Assembly (NCBI GenBank): GCA_004431415.1
Contig: QPMI01000167.1
Location: 1-64,000, forward strand
DNA from: Cyanophora paradoxa
Taxonomy: Eukaryota; Glaucocystophyceae; Cyanophorales; Cyanophoraceae
Direction: 5' to 3'
Length of the DNA: 64,000 nt
Numbering within the stretch: the first letter of the stretch is position 1; the number at the start of each line of letters is the position of its first letter. The translations under genes and the position numbers were made by a program. Below the pieces are notes generated by a model, which was given only the letters and a program-made list of their open reading frames with translations, made no database searches and was not told where the DNA came from. Of the stretch, positions 22,354 to 33,843 are shown one piece after another.

Positions 22354-22559
22354 CGCAGGACCCCTCTATCGAGGGCCTCGAGGGCCGCGTTCGCCTCGCC
22401 GCGACTGCCCTCGGCTATCCTCAACCCTAATTGCACCCCCTCGATCGCGAACGGCCCCCTTCCTTTTCTCCCCTTCTGGTGTTCGCATGGGGAGCAGGCT
22501 ATGGAATTATCTTTTGTTGCGTTAAGTATTTTGCGTTGCACGGAAGCGCGGGGCTTGTG

Positions 22560-24531
22560 CTAGTCGGAGTCGTCGTCGGCGGGGGCGGAGCCGGCATGCT
22601 CGTCGTCGCTGCCCATCCAGTCGACCTCGCTCTCCTCCTCCACCATCTCCGCCAGGTGCACGTACTTCCCCGGCTTCACCGCCACCACCTGCACGCCCCC
22701 GCCCCGCCGGCGTTGGCGGCGGCCCTCGCGGATGGGGCAGGGGCGGCGGGGCGGACGGTGCAGCGGCGGGGCGCGAGGGCGGCGGCGAGGGCGGCTAGGG
22801 CGGGGGCCTCGAGGGGGTTGCCCCAGAGGGTCACGTGCCGCATGCTGGCCGGGAAGGCGTCGGCCGCCAGCGGCCCCGCGATCATGTTCTGCGCGCCGCT
22901 CAGCGGGCCCGCGGGTGGTGGGCGGCGGGGCGGGCGCGCGTCGAAGAGGTGGAGGGTGCGCAGCGCGGGGGCCTCCGCCAGCCCGCCCGGCAGCGCCCTG
23001 CGCGGCCGCCGGTCAGAGGCGGGGCTGGGGTCGGGGTCGGGGCCGATGCGGGGGCACCGGAGGGCGTTGCGGGAGAGGTCGAGCTCCTCGAGGCGGGGCA
23101 GGGCGAGGAGGCCGGCGGGGAGGGCGAGGAGGCCGTTCTTGTGGAGGGTAAGAATGCGGAGGGCGGGGAGGCGGGCGGCCTCGTCGGGGAGGCGCTCGAG
23201 GCGGAGGCAGTCGAGGCGCAGGTCCTCGAGCTTGGGGAGGGCGGCGAGGAGCTCGCCCAGCGCGTGCGGCCGCTCCGGCGCCTCCACCCGCCGCAGCGAG
23301 AGCTCCCGCAGCGAGCCGCCCAGCCCCGCCAGCGGCCCCGGCGCCGCCAGCGCCGCCAGCGAGGAGCACTCGTCGAGCACGAGCGACTCGAGGGCCGCGA
23401 GGCGGGGCAGCCAGGCCGGCAGCTCGCGCAGGTTGTTGCGCGCCAGGCGCAGCCGCCGCAGCCGCCCGAGGCCGCCAAGTCGGGCAGCGTAAACGCCAGC
23501 ACGCCCGTCAGGTCCAGCTCCTCCAGCGCCTGGCCCGCCCCGCCCCGCTCGCACCCCCGGCGGCCCCGGGGCGGGGCAGGGGCGGCGGGGCGGGCGAACC
23601 GTGAGGTGGGCGAGGGACGCGGGGAGGGCGGCGGTGGCGGTGCCGGCGAGGCTGAGGCGGACGAGGGGCTGGGGGCGCGCGGCGAGGGCGGCGAGGATGC
23701 CCTCGAGCTCGCCGCGCTCGATCCCCTCAAGGCCCTCCAGCGCCACGCTCGCCAGCCGCGGGAAGCGCCCCGCGTCCAGCCGCCCCAGCACCTCCCCCGC
23801 CGCCCCCGCCACGTACTCCGCCGGCTCCGGCCCGCCCTCCTCCTCCGAGTCGCTCGCCTCGCCGGCGGCCGCCGCCCGCTTCTCCGGCGCCGCCGCCCCC
23901 GTGCCGTACAGCCGGACCGAGGTGAGCCGCGGCCCGAAGCGCTTGACCTGGAGGAGGCACAAGACCTTCAGCCGCGCGCAAAGTTCAATCGTGGCCTGGG
24001 CTGGCTGACCGCGACGCGCTCGACGAGGTCGGCGTCGTTTGGAAGGCGCAGCTCGAGGAGCGTCCAGCCGGATCCCTCGTGGTAGGCCTCCGCGAGCCAC
24101 CTGCGCGAGGAGCGCGCGTAGATTAGGGCACTGCGAATTAATCGCACGGTCCGATGACGGATGCTGGGCTTCGATCGCGCGGACTGCATTTCAGAGACGA
24201 CCAACGACATCTGGACTAGCCCTAGCAGCTGTTTGGCTAGCAGTGGGTTGCCGATCGAGCTCCAAGGGCTCGTCGGATAGGCACATCGACGTCGAGCGAC
24301 TGGACTCGCGCGGACTGGGCGGGTAGCACCGCACCTCCGGCAAACGCGCGCGATCCGCGACTTCTCGCGCTCGCTCAGATGCTGGAAGATGCGCTGCAGG
24401 ATCGCGCTCGGAAGTTCGCTAAAGGTGACAGAGCCTTCAGGCGCAGCGGCCGGGTCCTCGTGATTCCGCCGGCGCTTCTGCGAGGATCCGGAGCTCGAGC
24501 TTCCGGCCGCGTTGCTGCCGCTGCGCTTCAT
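22560..24531 (-). CDS. F-box / leucine-rich-repeat protein
   Basis: Starts with a Ser-rich basic leader (MKRSGSNAAGSSSSGSS), then an F-box (FSELPSAILQRIFQHLSERE, KSRIARVCRR). After a long first intron the frame continues with RWLAEAYHEGSGWTLLELRL. Ordered leucine-rich repeats follow (LRRLRLARNNLRELPAWLPR; LEDLRLDCLRLERLPDEA; LRILTLHKNGLLALPAGLLA; LEELDLSRNALRCP), mostly of the plant/bacterial LxxLPxxL kind. The tail is acidic and ends DDDSD. F-box proteins of this architecture are the substrate-recognition part of SCF ubiquitin ligases; the LRRs would bind the target. Introns near 24340-24100, 23990-23950, 23600-23500 and within 23060-22700. Confidence 0.85.
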
Positions 24532-24765
24532 GACTCAGACGCTGTTGGCGGCTCAGGTCCTGGCGGTCCCGGCCGGTCCGGCTTTCCCGGGTACCGTATA
24601 CACGTTGAGGGCGAGGCTAAACTCTGACGGTGAGGGGTCGACGCGTGGCGAGCGCGTGTAGCGCTCGCGCTCATTTGTTCAGTGCATAATCACTCCTCGC
24701 GCGCGCCTCCTCGCGCCTCCTTCAGTACATGGCCGGCGCATTCTGACCTCCTCGCCGCGAAGAGA

Positions 24766-25255
24766 ATGGACCACGACCGCGACCACCGCGCGAACCGTGC
24801 CCCGCGCGATCCGATCCTCGGCCGCGCGGACGTTGACGCGGCGGAGATCGAAGCTCCGTCAACAGCCAAGGCCGCTGCCATCTCAATCGCAGGGCTGGCC
24901 GGCGGCACCGTCGCGGGAACGCTCGGCGGCATGATGGGCGCCGCCGCCGGAGGGCCAATCGGGGCTGCAGTGGGGGCAGGTCCGCCGTGCGCGCCTCGAA
25001 CGCCCATGTGGCCACGCGCCTCGTCGACGTCGGGCCTTTCAATTGCAAGCTGAGAATCCAAGTCGCAGCGGTCGCCGCCGGCGCCGGTGCCGTCGCCGCC
25101 GCAAGTGCGCCATGTCCGGCGCGGCTCTTGATCGTGACGCGCGGCCTGCCCCTGACGGGCCTCGGCGAGCAGTGCCGGTGGCGCACGCTGGGGAGGAGGC
25201 GGAGCGCTGGGGCGACGACAGAGCCGCCCGCGCCGTCTTCGACGCCGCCGACTGA
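24766..25255 (+). CDS. Small glycine-zipper protein, two exons
   Basis: From the ATG at 24766, MDHDRDHRANRAPRDPILGR leads to a glycine-zipper hydrophobic segment (ISIAGLAGGTVAGTLGGMMG, AAAGGPIGAAVG) that could insert in a membrane. An intron of about 130 nt would join this to a second exon with SGAALDRDARPAPDGPRR and end with ERWGDDRAARAVFDAAD. Both exons look coding, but the junction is not fixed, and the first exon alone also reaches a stop at 25053. Not a family I recognise. It converges on the ROK kinase gene. Confidence 0.4.
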
Positions 25256-25371
25256 GCTCGCCAAAGCGGGCCCCGCGCATGCATGTACAGCTCCCCACAA
25301 CGGCGCGCATCCGATGTAAATACATACGGCGCGAGCGCGTCAGTGCGGTGCGGGGTGCGCGGGGGCGGGGC

Positions 25372-26859
25372 CTAGTTGGCGGGGGCGATGGTGAGGGCGC
25401 CCACGATGCCGGCGTTGTTGCCGTGCACGCTCGGCACGATGTACCTGCGCTGGCCCCGGCTCGAGCCCGGCGGGGGCCCCTCGAGGCCCTCGAGGCGCAC
25501 CGGTCGATCCCGCTGGGGCCCTCCTGCAGGCGCTCCGAGCGGATGTAGCCCTGCGCGGTGCGGGCGTCAGCGGCGCCGCCCCTGGATTTGGGCGGCGCGG
25601 GGCGGGCCTGGAGCATTTGGAGGCAGACGCGGCGGATCTTGGGAAAGAGGGAGAGGCGCTGCAGGACGCCCCCGCTGGGCGGGGCGTGAGGGGCGGGTGG
25701 CGGCGGGTGCGAGGTGCGGGGGTGGGGGGCGGGTGCCTGAGGACGATGACCTCGGGGGAGACAATGAGGGTCAGGGTCGCGCACAGGTGGCCCAGGTAGT
25801 GCGCGGCAGCCTCCTGCGCGCCCATGAGCGGGGGCGCGCTGCACGGCCGGGCTCCGGCCTGCGCTCGCCCAGGCTGGGTGGTCGTCGGGGAGGTTCTTGA
25901 GCTCGGCGGGGGCGACCCCCGCCCGCCCCGCGATCGCCCCCGCCGACGCCTGCGCCCGCCCCGCGTCAGAGGCGCCTCGGGGGGGGCCGGGGCGGGGCGC
26001 GCCATGCCCTCGACGCAGTCGGCGTGGAAGGGGCAGGAGCCGGCGAAGGCGTCCCCCGCCAGCCGCGGCTGCCGGAAGTGCCCGCCCTCTGCCCCCAGCC
26101 CCGCCTCTGCCCCCGCCACCTGCCGCGGGGCCCGGGCCAGGCGCACCGGGGTGCAGGAGGCCGTGCAGCGGCTTCCCGTCGACCACGATTCCCACGCCGA
26201 TGCCCGTCCCTGCGCGCCCCCCCTCGCACGCCGCCGCGGCCGCAGCCACGGAAGCGCGGCCGCACCGACGGTGACGTAGCAGACGGAGCTGACGGCGCTG
26301 CGCCCGGCCTCAAGCTCCGCCTCGAGCGGCGGCAGGTGCCAGGGGCGGGACGGCGGGCGGACCCGTGGCCGCCGTGCTTGGCCTCGCCGATGGCGGCGGC
26401 GTTGACGTCCGTCTCGAAGGCGGTGGGCACGCCGAAGCGCTTGAAGGCGCCAACGACGTCTGTGTTCGCCCACCGCGGCTTCGGCGTTGTCGTGATGTGC
26501 CCGTACGTCGCGCTACGCCCGTCGTCCCGGATCGTGAGCCGGTGCGGTACATGCGAAACGACAGCAGGTAAGCGCCGGTCAGCGTGGCGCACCTCTTCTC
26601 GTTCAGATCGACTGGGCCGAAGCTTGCTATGCCGAGCGCGTCGAACTTGCGCGAGGAGAGCCTGCGGCCCGGTCACGCCCCGAGCTGGCCGGCCGATGGC
26701 GCCGCGCGCGGCACGGCAAGCTCACCACGTGACGACGTCGTTGAGGGTCTCTGCGGGCTCGCGCGTCGGGAACTCGGCGCGCTCCTCGACGTGCGGCGGC
26801 GTGCCGACGGCGACAACGAAGGATGTCCCGCCGGCTTCCACGCCAGCGACGCGGCCCAT
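25372..26859 (-). CDS. ROK-family sugar kinase (fructokinase-like)
   Basis: From the ATG at 26859 ([18 protein letters not shown], the N-terminal ATP-binding motif). Then [20 protein letters not shown] and [20 protein letters not shown] (the sugar-binding ROK signature), [20 protein letters not shown], a histidine/cysteine zinc site (HFRQ...[12 protein letters not shown]), [29 protein letters not shown], and an end at [10 protein letters not shown]. This order matches bacterial GmuE/YdhR-type fructokinases, which phosphorylate fructose or mannose with ATP. Several introns (for example near 26555, 26340, 26240, 25990, 25690) show that it is a settled nuclear gene, although the closest architecture known to me is bacterial. 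No targeting peptide is evident, so it is probably cytosolic. Confidence 0.85.
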
Positions 26860-27167
26860 GCTCGAGCGGTAGCTAGAGTTGAACTTGTTCCAGACGCAGC
26901 GCTAGCCGCGCAGCACGTTCTGTGGAGCTCTAACCGTGCTGAATTCGAAATCACACGTACCCTCCCCCGGCCGAACCCTGTACCCCTGCTAGCGCTGCGT
27001 CCAGTGTACCCTGGCACCAGAACCTAGCGTACCCCCGCAAAAGTGCCGACTTGCAGCGTACCCCCGCCCTCGCAATGTACCTCTAGCCCCGTCGACAGAG
27101 CAATCGGTACATGCTGGGGCCGGGGGGGACAGAGGAAAGCTGAGGGGCGCGCGGTGCCGGCTGCGGG
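26860..27167. other. Intergenic region between two minus-strand genes
   Basis: Should hold the promoter of the ROK kinase gene and the 3' end of the downstream tetraspan gene. A short imperfect repeat of the form AGCGTACCCCCGC occurs three times (about 26980-27075). No gene. Confidence 0.4.
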
Positions 27168-29564
27168 CTAGGCGTTCTGGGCGTCGCCCTGCTTGGCGGG
27201 GTGGCGGTCGAGGAAGCCCTCGGGGTAATCGACGAAGACGAAGAAGTGCCCGGTGAAGAAGGCGAGGGGCAGGAGGGCGAGCAGGAGGGCCGTCGCGGCG
27301 AGCGCCAGGGCCGCCAGCACGAACGAGGTGCCGGGGAGGAGGGCCGCGGAGAGCGGCAGCAGGGCGGCGGCGAGGCTCGCGATGGGGGCGGCGAGGAGCG
27401 CGAGGGCGAGGGCGGCGAAGGCGGCGGCGAAGAGGGCGTACTTGTGGTGCGGGGTGCGCGCGTAGGGCGGCTCGCTGGGGAGGACGGCGGTGGAGAGGAT
27501 GTGGTGGCGGCCCTCGACGCCCAGGTACCCCGCCGCCGCCACGCACGCGCACACCAGCAGCGCCAGGCCCGACTGCCCGATCACCTCCAGCCCCGGGCCG
27601 CAGGCGCCGCGGGGCGAGGCGGCGGCGGTGGCGGTGCCGGCGGCGAGGGCGGCGGCGGCCTGGGCGACGTCGGGGCGAAGAAGGGCCCGACGAGGGCGCG
27701 GGAGGCGACGGCAAGCGAGCGCAGCAGCTCCCGCTGCGCCGCCCGAACGACGCGTACACCGCCCCGCCCCCGCCATCGCCCCCGCCGGCGGGCAGGCCGG
27801 CTCGCCCGGGTGGAGGCGGCGGCGGCGGCGGGGTGGCGGGGGCGGGGTGAGCCCCGGGGCGCAGGCGGCGTAGAGGAGGGCGCGCAGGAAGGGACGATCT
27901 GGTTGCGGGAGACGCCCGTGACGCGCCCCACGGCCGCCGTCGGCACGTAGTCTGAGCGGCGGCGTCAGGCGGGCGGGGCGGGCGGGGCGGGGGGCGGGGG
28001 CGGGCGGGCCGGAGTCGGCGTAGAGGGCCTCGCAGCGGGAGCCGGCGGGGCAGAGGGCCTCCTCCGGCAGGCTCGCCGCCGCGAACCGCACCGCCGCCAG
28101 GAACGCGCACGCCGACGGCGCCTCCCCGTCCCCTGCCACACCAGCGCGTACCGCCCCTCCCCGTCGCCGTCCCCGCGTACGCCACGAAGGGCGAGGCCGG
28201 GCCGGGGCGCCGGGGCCGGGCCCGAGGAGGACGGCGCGGAGGCCGGCGCGGGCGCTGGGCTCGAGGCGCCACCACTCGTCGAGGGCAAGCGCCGCGATAA
28301 CGAGGACGACGGCGAGCACGGCGAGGCCCATCCGCACCGCCCGCGCCCGCGCCACCCGCAGCGACGCCCGCACCACCTGCCGCCACGTCAGCCCGGCCGC
28401 TGGCGGCGGGCGGGCGGGGGCCGGGGCGGGCGCGCGTCCTCGTCGGGGGCGGGAGGAGGAGGCGGTTGGGCCCCGGGCGAGGGCGGGGCGGCGAGGGAGA
28501 GGGCCGACCAGCAGGCGGCCGCGACGGCGAGCCAGAAGCCCGGCCCCAGCGTCGAGGCGCCCCCGAAGGCCGTCCGCGTGAACTGCCGCCCGTGCGCCGC
28601 CCCGTACGTCGCTGGCCCCCGTCGCCCGTCAGCCGGCCCCGCAGCGCCGGCGGCGACGCGAGGCGGGGCGGGGCGGGGGCACCGGCGGCGGCAGCGTAGA
28701 GGGCAGCGGGGAGGAGGCGGAGCCAGGCGGCGGCGCCCTCGGCGAGGCGCCGCCGCCGCCGCCGCCGCTCCGCCAGCTCCTGCTGGAACCGCGGCACCGG
28801 CGCTGCAGCCGCCGGGCGTCAGCCGGCGCGGGGGCGGGGCGGGGCGGGGCGGGGGGTGAACCGTCGGGGGCGGCGGACTGGAGGGAGAGGGCGGAGCGGG
28901 CGGAGAGGACGGCGCCGTCGGTGGCCAGGGGCCCCGGGCTCAGGGGGCCCCCCGTGGGGTCCTGCAAGCCGGCGAGGAGGGCGGCGGCGAAGGTGGAGCG
29001 GCGGAGGAGGCGGCCGAGGAAGAGGACCCAGAGGGCGGCGAGGAAGGAGACGACGAGGCCGGCGAGCAGCAGCGCCAGGGCCGCCGCCGAGACCTGGCCC
29101 ACGACCGCCGGGCACCGCCCCGCGTCCCCGTCCGCCCCCACCGCCGTGCACGCCCCCGAGAGCGCCTCGGAGCGCCCGTCGGCGAAGCGGATGCGCAGGA
29201 GGCCGGCGGCGGTCGCCCCGCCGAGGGGGCGGGCGGGGAGGGAGGCCCAGTTCTCGGTGGCGACGGCGGCGATGGCGAGCGCCACGTCCACCAGCGCGAT
29301 GTAGCCCCCGAGCGCCTTCCGCGACCAGAGCGCCCGCACCGCCGCCTTCCTCCGCGCTCTCCCCGCCAGGTCCGGCACCCCCGGCGGCCTCGCTGGGGCC
29401 CGCGCGGCCTGCGGCTGCGCCGGCGGCTCGCCGCGCCGTGCGGCCTGCTGCACCTGCTGCTGCTGCTGCTGCGGGGCGGCCCTGGAATCCGGCGCCCGGT
29501 ACTTGTTGGCCGGCCCCTCACCCTGCTCCTCGTCCGCCGCTCCGTTCGACACCCTGGCGCCCAT
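27168..29564 (-). CDS. Claudin/PMP22-like tetraspan membrane protein with repeated modules
   Basis: Starts MGARVSNGAADEEQGEGPAN with a Gln-rich, basic cytosolic leader. Module one: a membrane helix (GGYIALVDVALAIAAVATEN) followed by WASLP, an extracellular loop with paired cysteines (GACTAVG, GRCPAVVG), and a second helix (AAALALLLAGLVVSFLAALW). Module two: MGLAVLAVVLVIAALALDEW with WWRLEPSARAGLRAVLLG, a loop with cysteines (SACAFLAAV, LCPAGSRCEALYADSG), and three more helices (IGQSGLALLVCACVAAAGY; FAALALALLAAPIASLAAAL; FVLAALALAATALLLALLPL). It ends RHPAKQGDAQNA. A helix, W-containing loop with cysteines, then three helices is the tetraspan plan of claudin/PMP22-like proteins. Function unknown. 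It is head-to-head with a similar gene. Confidence 0.6.
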
Positions 29565-29966
29565 GGGCGCCGCTGCCGCGCCTCACCCGCCTGCCGTCTG
29601 CTGCTGGGCGACCGCCCGCTGCTCCTCAACCGGCCGCCTCGCTTCCGCCACCCTAGCTGTCGTCAGCTTCCAGGGGTGCCGCAGTGCAGCGCGTGTCTAT
29701 TGGAGTGAATGATCTGGTCCAGCTGCCCGAGGCCGGTGGCGGCTGCGGCGGCGCGCCCACAACGCGACGCAACGTGTTGCAAGCGCTCTGGGGCCTCGCA
29801 CTGATGCCTTGAGGCTCGTACGAGCTCGCCTAGACGCCCACGCTGCCTGCAGCTGCCTGGCCCAGTGGGGAGCGTTGCAGCGGCTGTTTTGTTTTGGCCC
29901 GGGGGGTGGTCTATTCTTTGCGCGCCAAGTGTAGGCGCGAACTTCAGCCTGTGCGGCAGCACACGC
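29565..29966. promoter_or_regulatory. Bidirectional promoter region of two tetraspan genes
   Basis: About 400 bp between divergent start codons; it must drive both genes. No strong motif identified. Confidence 0.4.
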
Positions 29967-32517
29967 ATGGTACAGATTGTGGTGGACTCTACGCACGTGG
30001 AGGAGGAGACTAGTGCGCCAGCACCGCAGGAACTCGGAGCCGAGTCCAGCAGGAGCGTGGAAGTCACCGCTTCTGGCGCGCGCAGCAACAACGGGCATCG
30101 GACGCACCGGGCTGGCCCGGGCGATCAGCAGAGGCGGACTGCGGGCGCGGATGACGCGCCACGTGCTGTTGGAGCGCCAGTGACCGCGCGGGGCGCACGA
30201 ACGCACCGCGGATTGGGCGAACAAGCGGCGGAGGAGACGGGGCTGCAGGAAGAGCCGCCTCAGGTGTTGCTAGGGCCGCACACGGCGCGGACGGCGGGGC
30301 GGGAGGGCGGGCAGCGGAGCGGGCGGCGGCGGCGGGAGGGGGCCGGCTCGACCTCCACGCGGGAGGCGGACGGCATCACGAAGCGGGAGCAGGACTCCGG
30401 GATGCTCAGGGCGCTCCGCGGCGTCGTGGGCATGCTCGAGCCGACCCTGGGGGCGGCGGTACCGGCGGCCAAGGCCGGGCTCGTTGCCCCCGCCGACTAC
30501 AAGCCCTCCTCCCGTCGCTCCTCGCGCCGGCACCGCGAGGACGTCGAGGCCGGCCTCGCCTTCCCCGCCCCCCCGGAGGACCCCGCCCCGCCCCCCGGCG
30601 CCGGCCCCGGCGCCCCGCACGAGGAGGCCCCCGCCGCGCGCCGCCAGAGCGGCAGCGACAGGGCGAGGCAGCTCAGGTACCCGGTCCGCAGGCGGCGGCT
30701 GCCCAACACGGTGCCCCCCAAGGTGCGCACGCGGGAGGGAGAGGGCGGGGCGGGGCGGGGGGCCGACGGGGGGCCGGGGCGGCAGGTGCTGAGGGCGGTG
30801 GGGCGGGCGAACCCGCTGCTGGTGCCGGCGGTGGAGCGCCTGGGCCGCCTCGCCCGCGACCAGCGCTACCTCCGCCTCCTCCTCCTCGTCCTCGAGCTCG
30901 CCGCCCTCGCCGCCGCCCTCGCCCTCGAGCGCTGGGCCGACCTCCCCGCGTACCCCCCCGAGGCGGTCCGCCGGTCGCCCCCGAGCCGGCCTGGCGTCCC
31001 CTGCCTGACCCCGCTGCAGCCGGCCATCCGCGCGGGGCTGCTGAGCGTCTTCGCGGGGGAGCCGGAGGTCCGGTACCCCCCCGACAGCGTGTGCGGGCTG
31101 CTGGGGAGCTCGCGGGCGCGGCGGCTGCGGGCGGCGGGGGCGGGCCCGTGCGCGGGTCGGTGGCGGGGTGGGGCGGCTGGGCTTCGGGCTGGTGGCGGCG
31201 GGGGCCGGCCTGGGCGCCCTCCTGCTGCTCCTCGAGGGGGCCACCTGCTCGCCCTCGCCGCCGCCACCCGGCCCCTCCCCCCTCGCCCCCGCTCCACGCC
31301 GCCGCCATCGCCCTCCGCGCCCTCGCCACCGCCGCCACCCTCGCCGCCCTCGCCACCTGGGCCGGTCCGCGACCCCCGCCCGCCCCGCCCCCGCGCACGC
31401 GCCGACGCCCGTCGCGTGCGCAGCGTGGTTCGCGCAGCTGGGGGCGGGCGGGGTGCCGCTGAGCCCCGTGCCGGGGCGTCGGCGGTGGTGCTGATGGGGC
31501 GGTGTGCGTGGCGGGGTGGGGAGCGTCGCGCTGGGGCACGCGGTGCGGCAGCGGCTCTTCGGGGACGTGCGGGGCCTCGAGGGGGCCCTCCTCGCCCTCG
31601 AGCGCCTCTGCCTCGACCGCCTCGGCCGCCTCCCCGAGCTCGCCCCCTTCTTCCCCGCCCCCGGCGCCCTCGCCCTCGCCCCGGGGCGCCGCGCCTCCTC
31701 CTCCACCCTCTCCTCCGCATCCCTCTCCGACTCGCACGACGAGGAGGCCTCGCTGCCCCCCGAGCTGCCCCCGCCGCCCCCGCGCCCCGCCTGCGTCCCG
31801 CCCCTCGAGATCCCCCCCGAGCGGCCCCCGGACTCCCTCGAGAGCACCCGCGCCCCGCCCGCCCTCAACGCTGCCGCCCCGCCCTCCCCGCACCGCTTCC
31901 CCCGCCCCCCCGGCGGGTGCTCGGGCAGGCCTCGCGCCGGCCGCGCGCCCTGTGATCGTGCAGGGCGGCGCCGCCGCCGCGCCGGCGGCGGCGGAGGGCG
32001 ACGTGGTGGTGCGATGCGCCGGCTCGGGCCGCGGCGCGCCCCTCGGGGTCCCTGACGCGGGCTGCAGGAGGCGGCGCTGCAGCAGCCGCCGACCTCCTGG
32101 ATCCGGCCCCGCAGCGCCTCCGCCCTCGCCCCGCATCCCCGAGGCCCCGGCCGCGCCCCACGAGCCGCCCCCGGCCTCGAGTGGAGGACGCCCGGGCGCG
32201 CCTCCGCATCGGCTGCGCCGCCGGAGGCGGGGGCGGGGCGGCGGCCGCAGCTGGCGGCGGCGCTGGAGACGGCACCGCAGCGGCGGGCGCAGCTGGCGCC
32301 GCTGGCGGGGCCGGCAGGGCCCCTCGCCGCCCGCGGCTCCCTCCTCGGCGCCGTGAAGGAGCTCCTCGGGGGCGAGGGCGAGGGCGAGGGCCCCCCGGAG
32401 GAGGCGGCGAAGCCGGTGCTGGCGGCCGCCGCTGCGCCGCGGGGGCTGCGGCCCTTCCTGGAGGAGACCCTCGGGCCGGCCGACGAGTGGACCCGCACCC
32501 AGGCCGCCCTCGTCTAG
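29967..32517 (+). CDS. Tetraspan-like membrane protein, partner of the divergent gene
   Basis: From the ATG at 29967 (MVQIVVDSTHVEEETSAPAP) a long Gly/Arg/Ser-rich leader runs to about 30800. Then comes a helix (LRLLLLVLELAALAAALALE) with RWADLPAYPPEA, a loop (AIRAGLLSVFAGEPEVRYPP, SVCGLLGSS), a second helix (LGFGLVAAGAGLGALLLLLE), a third (AAAIALRALATAATLAALAT), and a fourth hydrophobic region near GVGSVALGHAVRQRLFGDV. The Pro-rich C-terminal half ends with SLLGAVKELLGG, LRPFLEETLGPADEWTRT and QAALV. The tryptophan after helix one and the RAGLL loop resemble both modules of the neighbour, so the pair looks paralogous. Exon limits in the middle are approximate. Confidence 0.5.
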
Positions 32518-32724
32518 CCCGCACCTCCCCGATCCCTCGCCCTCGCGCTCGAGTGTTCTAGATCTTCGCATTGACTAACTGTGCAAATTGGGAAACCCAC
32601 TGATCAAGACTGAGGCGTGTCTTTCTGCACGCGAGGCTGCTCTCTGAAACTAAGGGGCGAGCGGAGGAGGGGCGGAGGGGATGAGGACGGTTGAGAAGGG
32701 AGCGGGGCGGGGGCGGGTTCATGA

Positions 32725-33630
32725 TCAGGGCTTCCACTTGGGGTCGCCCTCGCGGACGACCTCGATCGATATGGTATTCTGCTTGGACATCTTCTCAACG
32801 AGCGACGGCGGCTTGTAGCCCTTGGCCTCCACCTGCGCCCCAGCCTCAGCGCCCGTCCCGCAGCACGGCCCGGCCGGCGGGCGGCGGCACGCACGCCGAG
32901 GTTCTCCTTCAGCGCCGTCGCCACGTCGAAGCTGCGGGGGGTGGCGTGAGCGAGGGCCGGGCCGGCGCGTGGCGGGGCGGGGGACGGGCGGGCGGCACCG
33001 GTTCTGGAAGTAGCCGATGACGGGGCGCGTGTCCTTCGTGTCGGGGTCCCAGTCGCCGGTCCACATTGCCGCGTTCACAGCCGTCGGGCACTCCTGCCAG
33101 CGCCGGTCGGCCACGCGCCGAGCTCGAGCCGGCGGCGGGTGAAGGGACGGCGGGGGCGGGCGCACCAGGAGACACTCCCCGTACGTCTCATCGACCTCAA
33201 CGCCATCGGGAGCGTACTGCTTGAAGAGCTCGATGATCTTGGCCGCACCTCCTAGCGCCAGTTCGCATCAGTGCCGGCGCGCGAGGAGCCGCGGGCAGCG
33301 TACGTGGCTCGCAGCGGCCACCGGTGCAGACGTGAACGTGCTTCTTGCACTCCGCCTGGGTGACGCGTACGCGTCAGGGATCTCGGTGATTAACCGAAGG
33401 CCGCGGCCAAGCGGCCGCGCCGCTCTGCTTGAGATTCTAGCGCTTCGAAAGGCGCCTAGAAACGCGCTGGCGAGAACGAGGCGCACCGAGACTGTGAAGG
33501 TCACGCGGTCGGCCGACCTTGCGGCCGCCGGCTTCGCCTTAAGGGCGCGGACCGCGGGCGAAGACTCGTGGTTGAAGCCGACGTGCCGCGAGGGCGCGGC
33601 GGCCAAGGGAGCGGCGGCGGCAGCGAACAT
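32725..33630 (-). CDS. Thioredoxin-like [2Fe-2S] ferredoxin, probably plastid- or mitochondrion-targeted
   Basis: The ATG at 33630 opens an Ala/Ser/Arg-rich leader (MFAAAAAPLAAAPSRHVGF) of organelle-targeting type. Splicing joins AECKKHVHVCTGGRCEPRGA, AKIIELFKQYAPDGVEVDET and YGECLLECPTAVN. The C-x4-C pair followed later by a C-x3-C pair is the four-cysteine iron-sulfur ligand pattern of the thioredoxin-like ferredoxin family (as in NuoE/Fdx-like proteins). The rest is AAMWTGDWDPDTKDTRPVIG, YFQNRFDVATALKENLGVEA, and ends REGDPKWKP. The introns around 33166-33110, 33005-32935 and 32910-32840 are GT-AG. It is likely to carry electrons in the organelle; its partner is unknown. Confidence 0.75.
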
Positions 33631-33843
33631 CTCAAAATCAGCGAGCGTGACACAATAGCCTGAACTAGGCCTACCCCCATCAACAACCGCTGCGGCGACG
33701 AGGCGCGACGGCGCACTCGGGGTACAACAACTGAAGAGGGGCGGGCAGTCGTGCCTCGGGTACAGCTGCTCTACGTCTACTCGCGGGTTGACCTTAGTAA
33801 ACTACTTTACTATCAACTTCGGCGCCGGCGATATCGATGTGCG

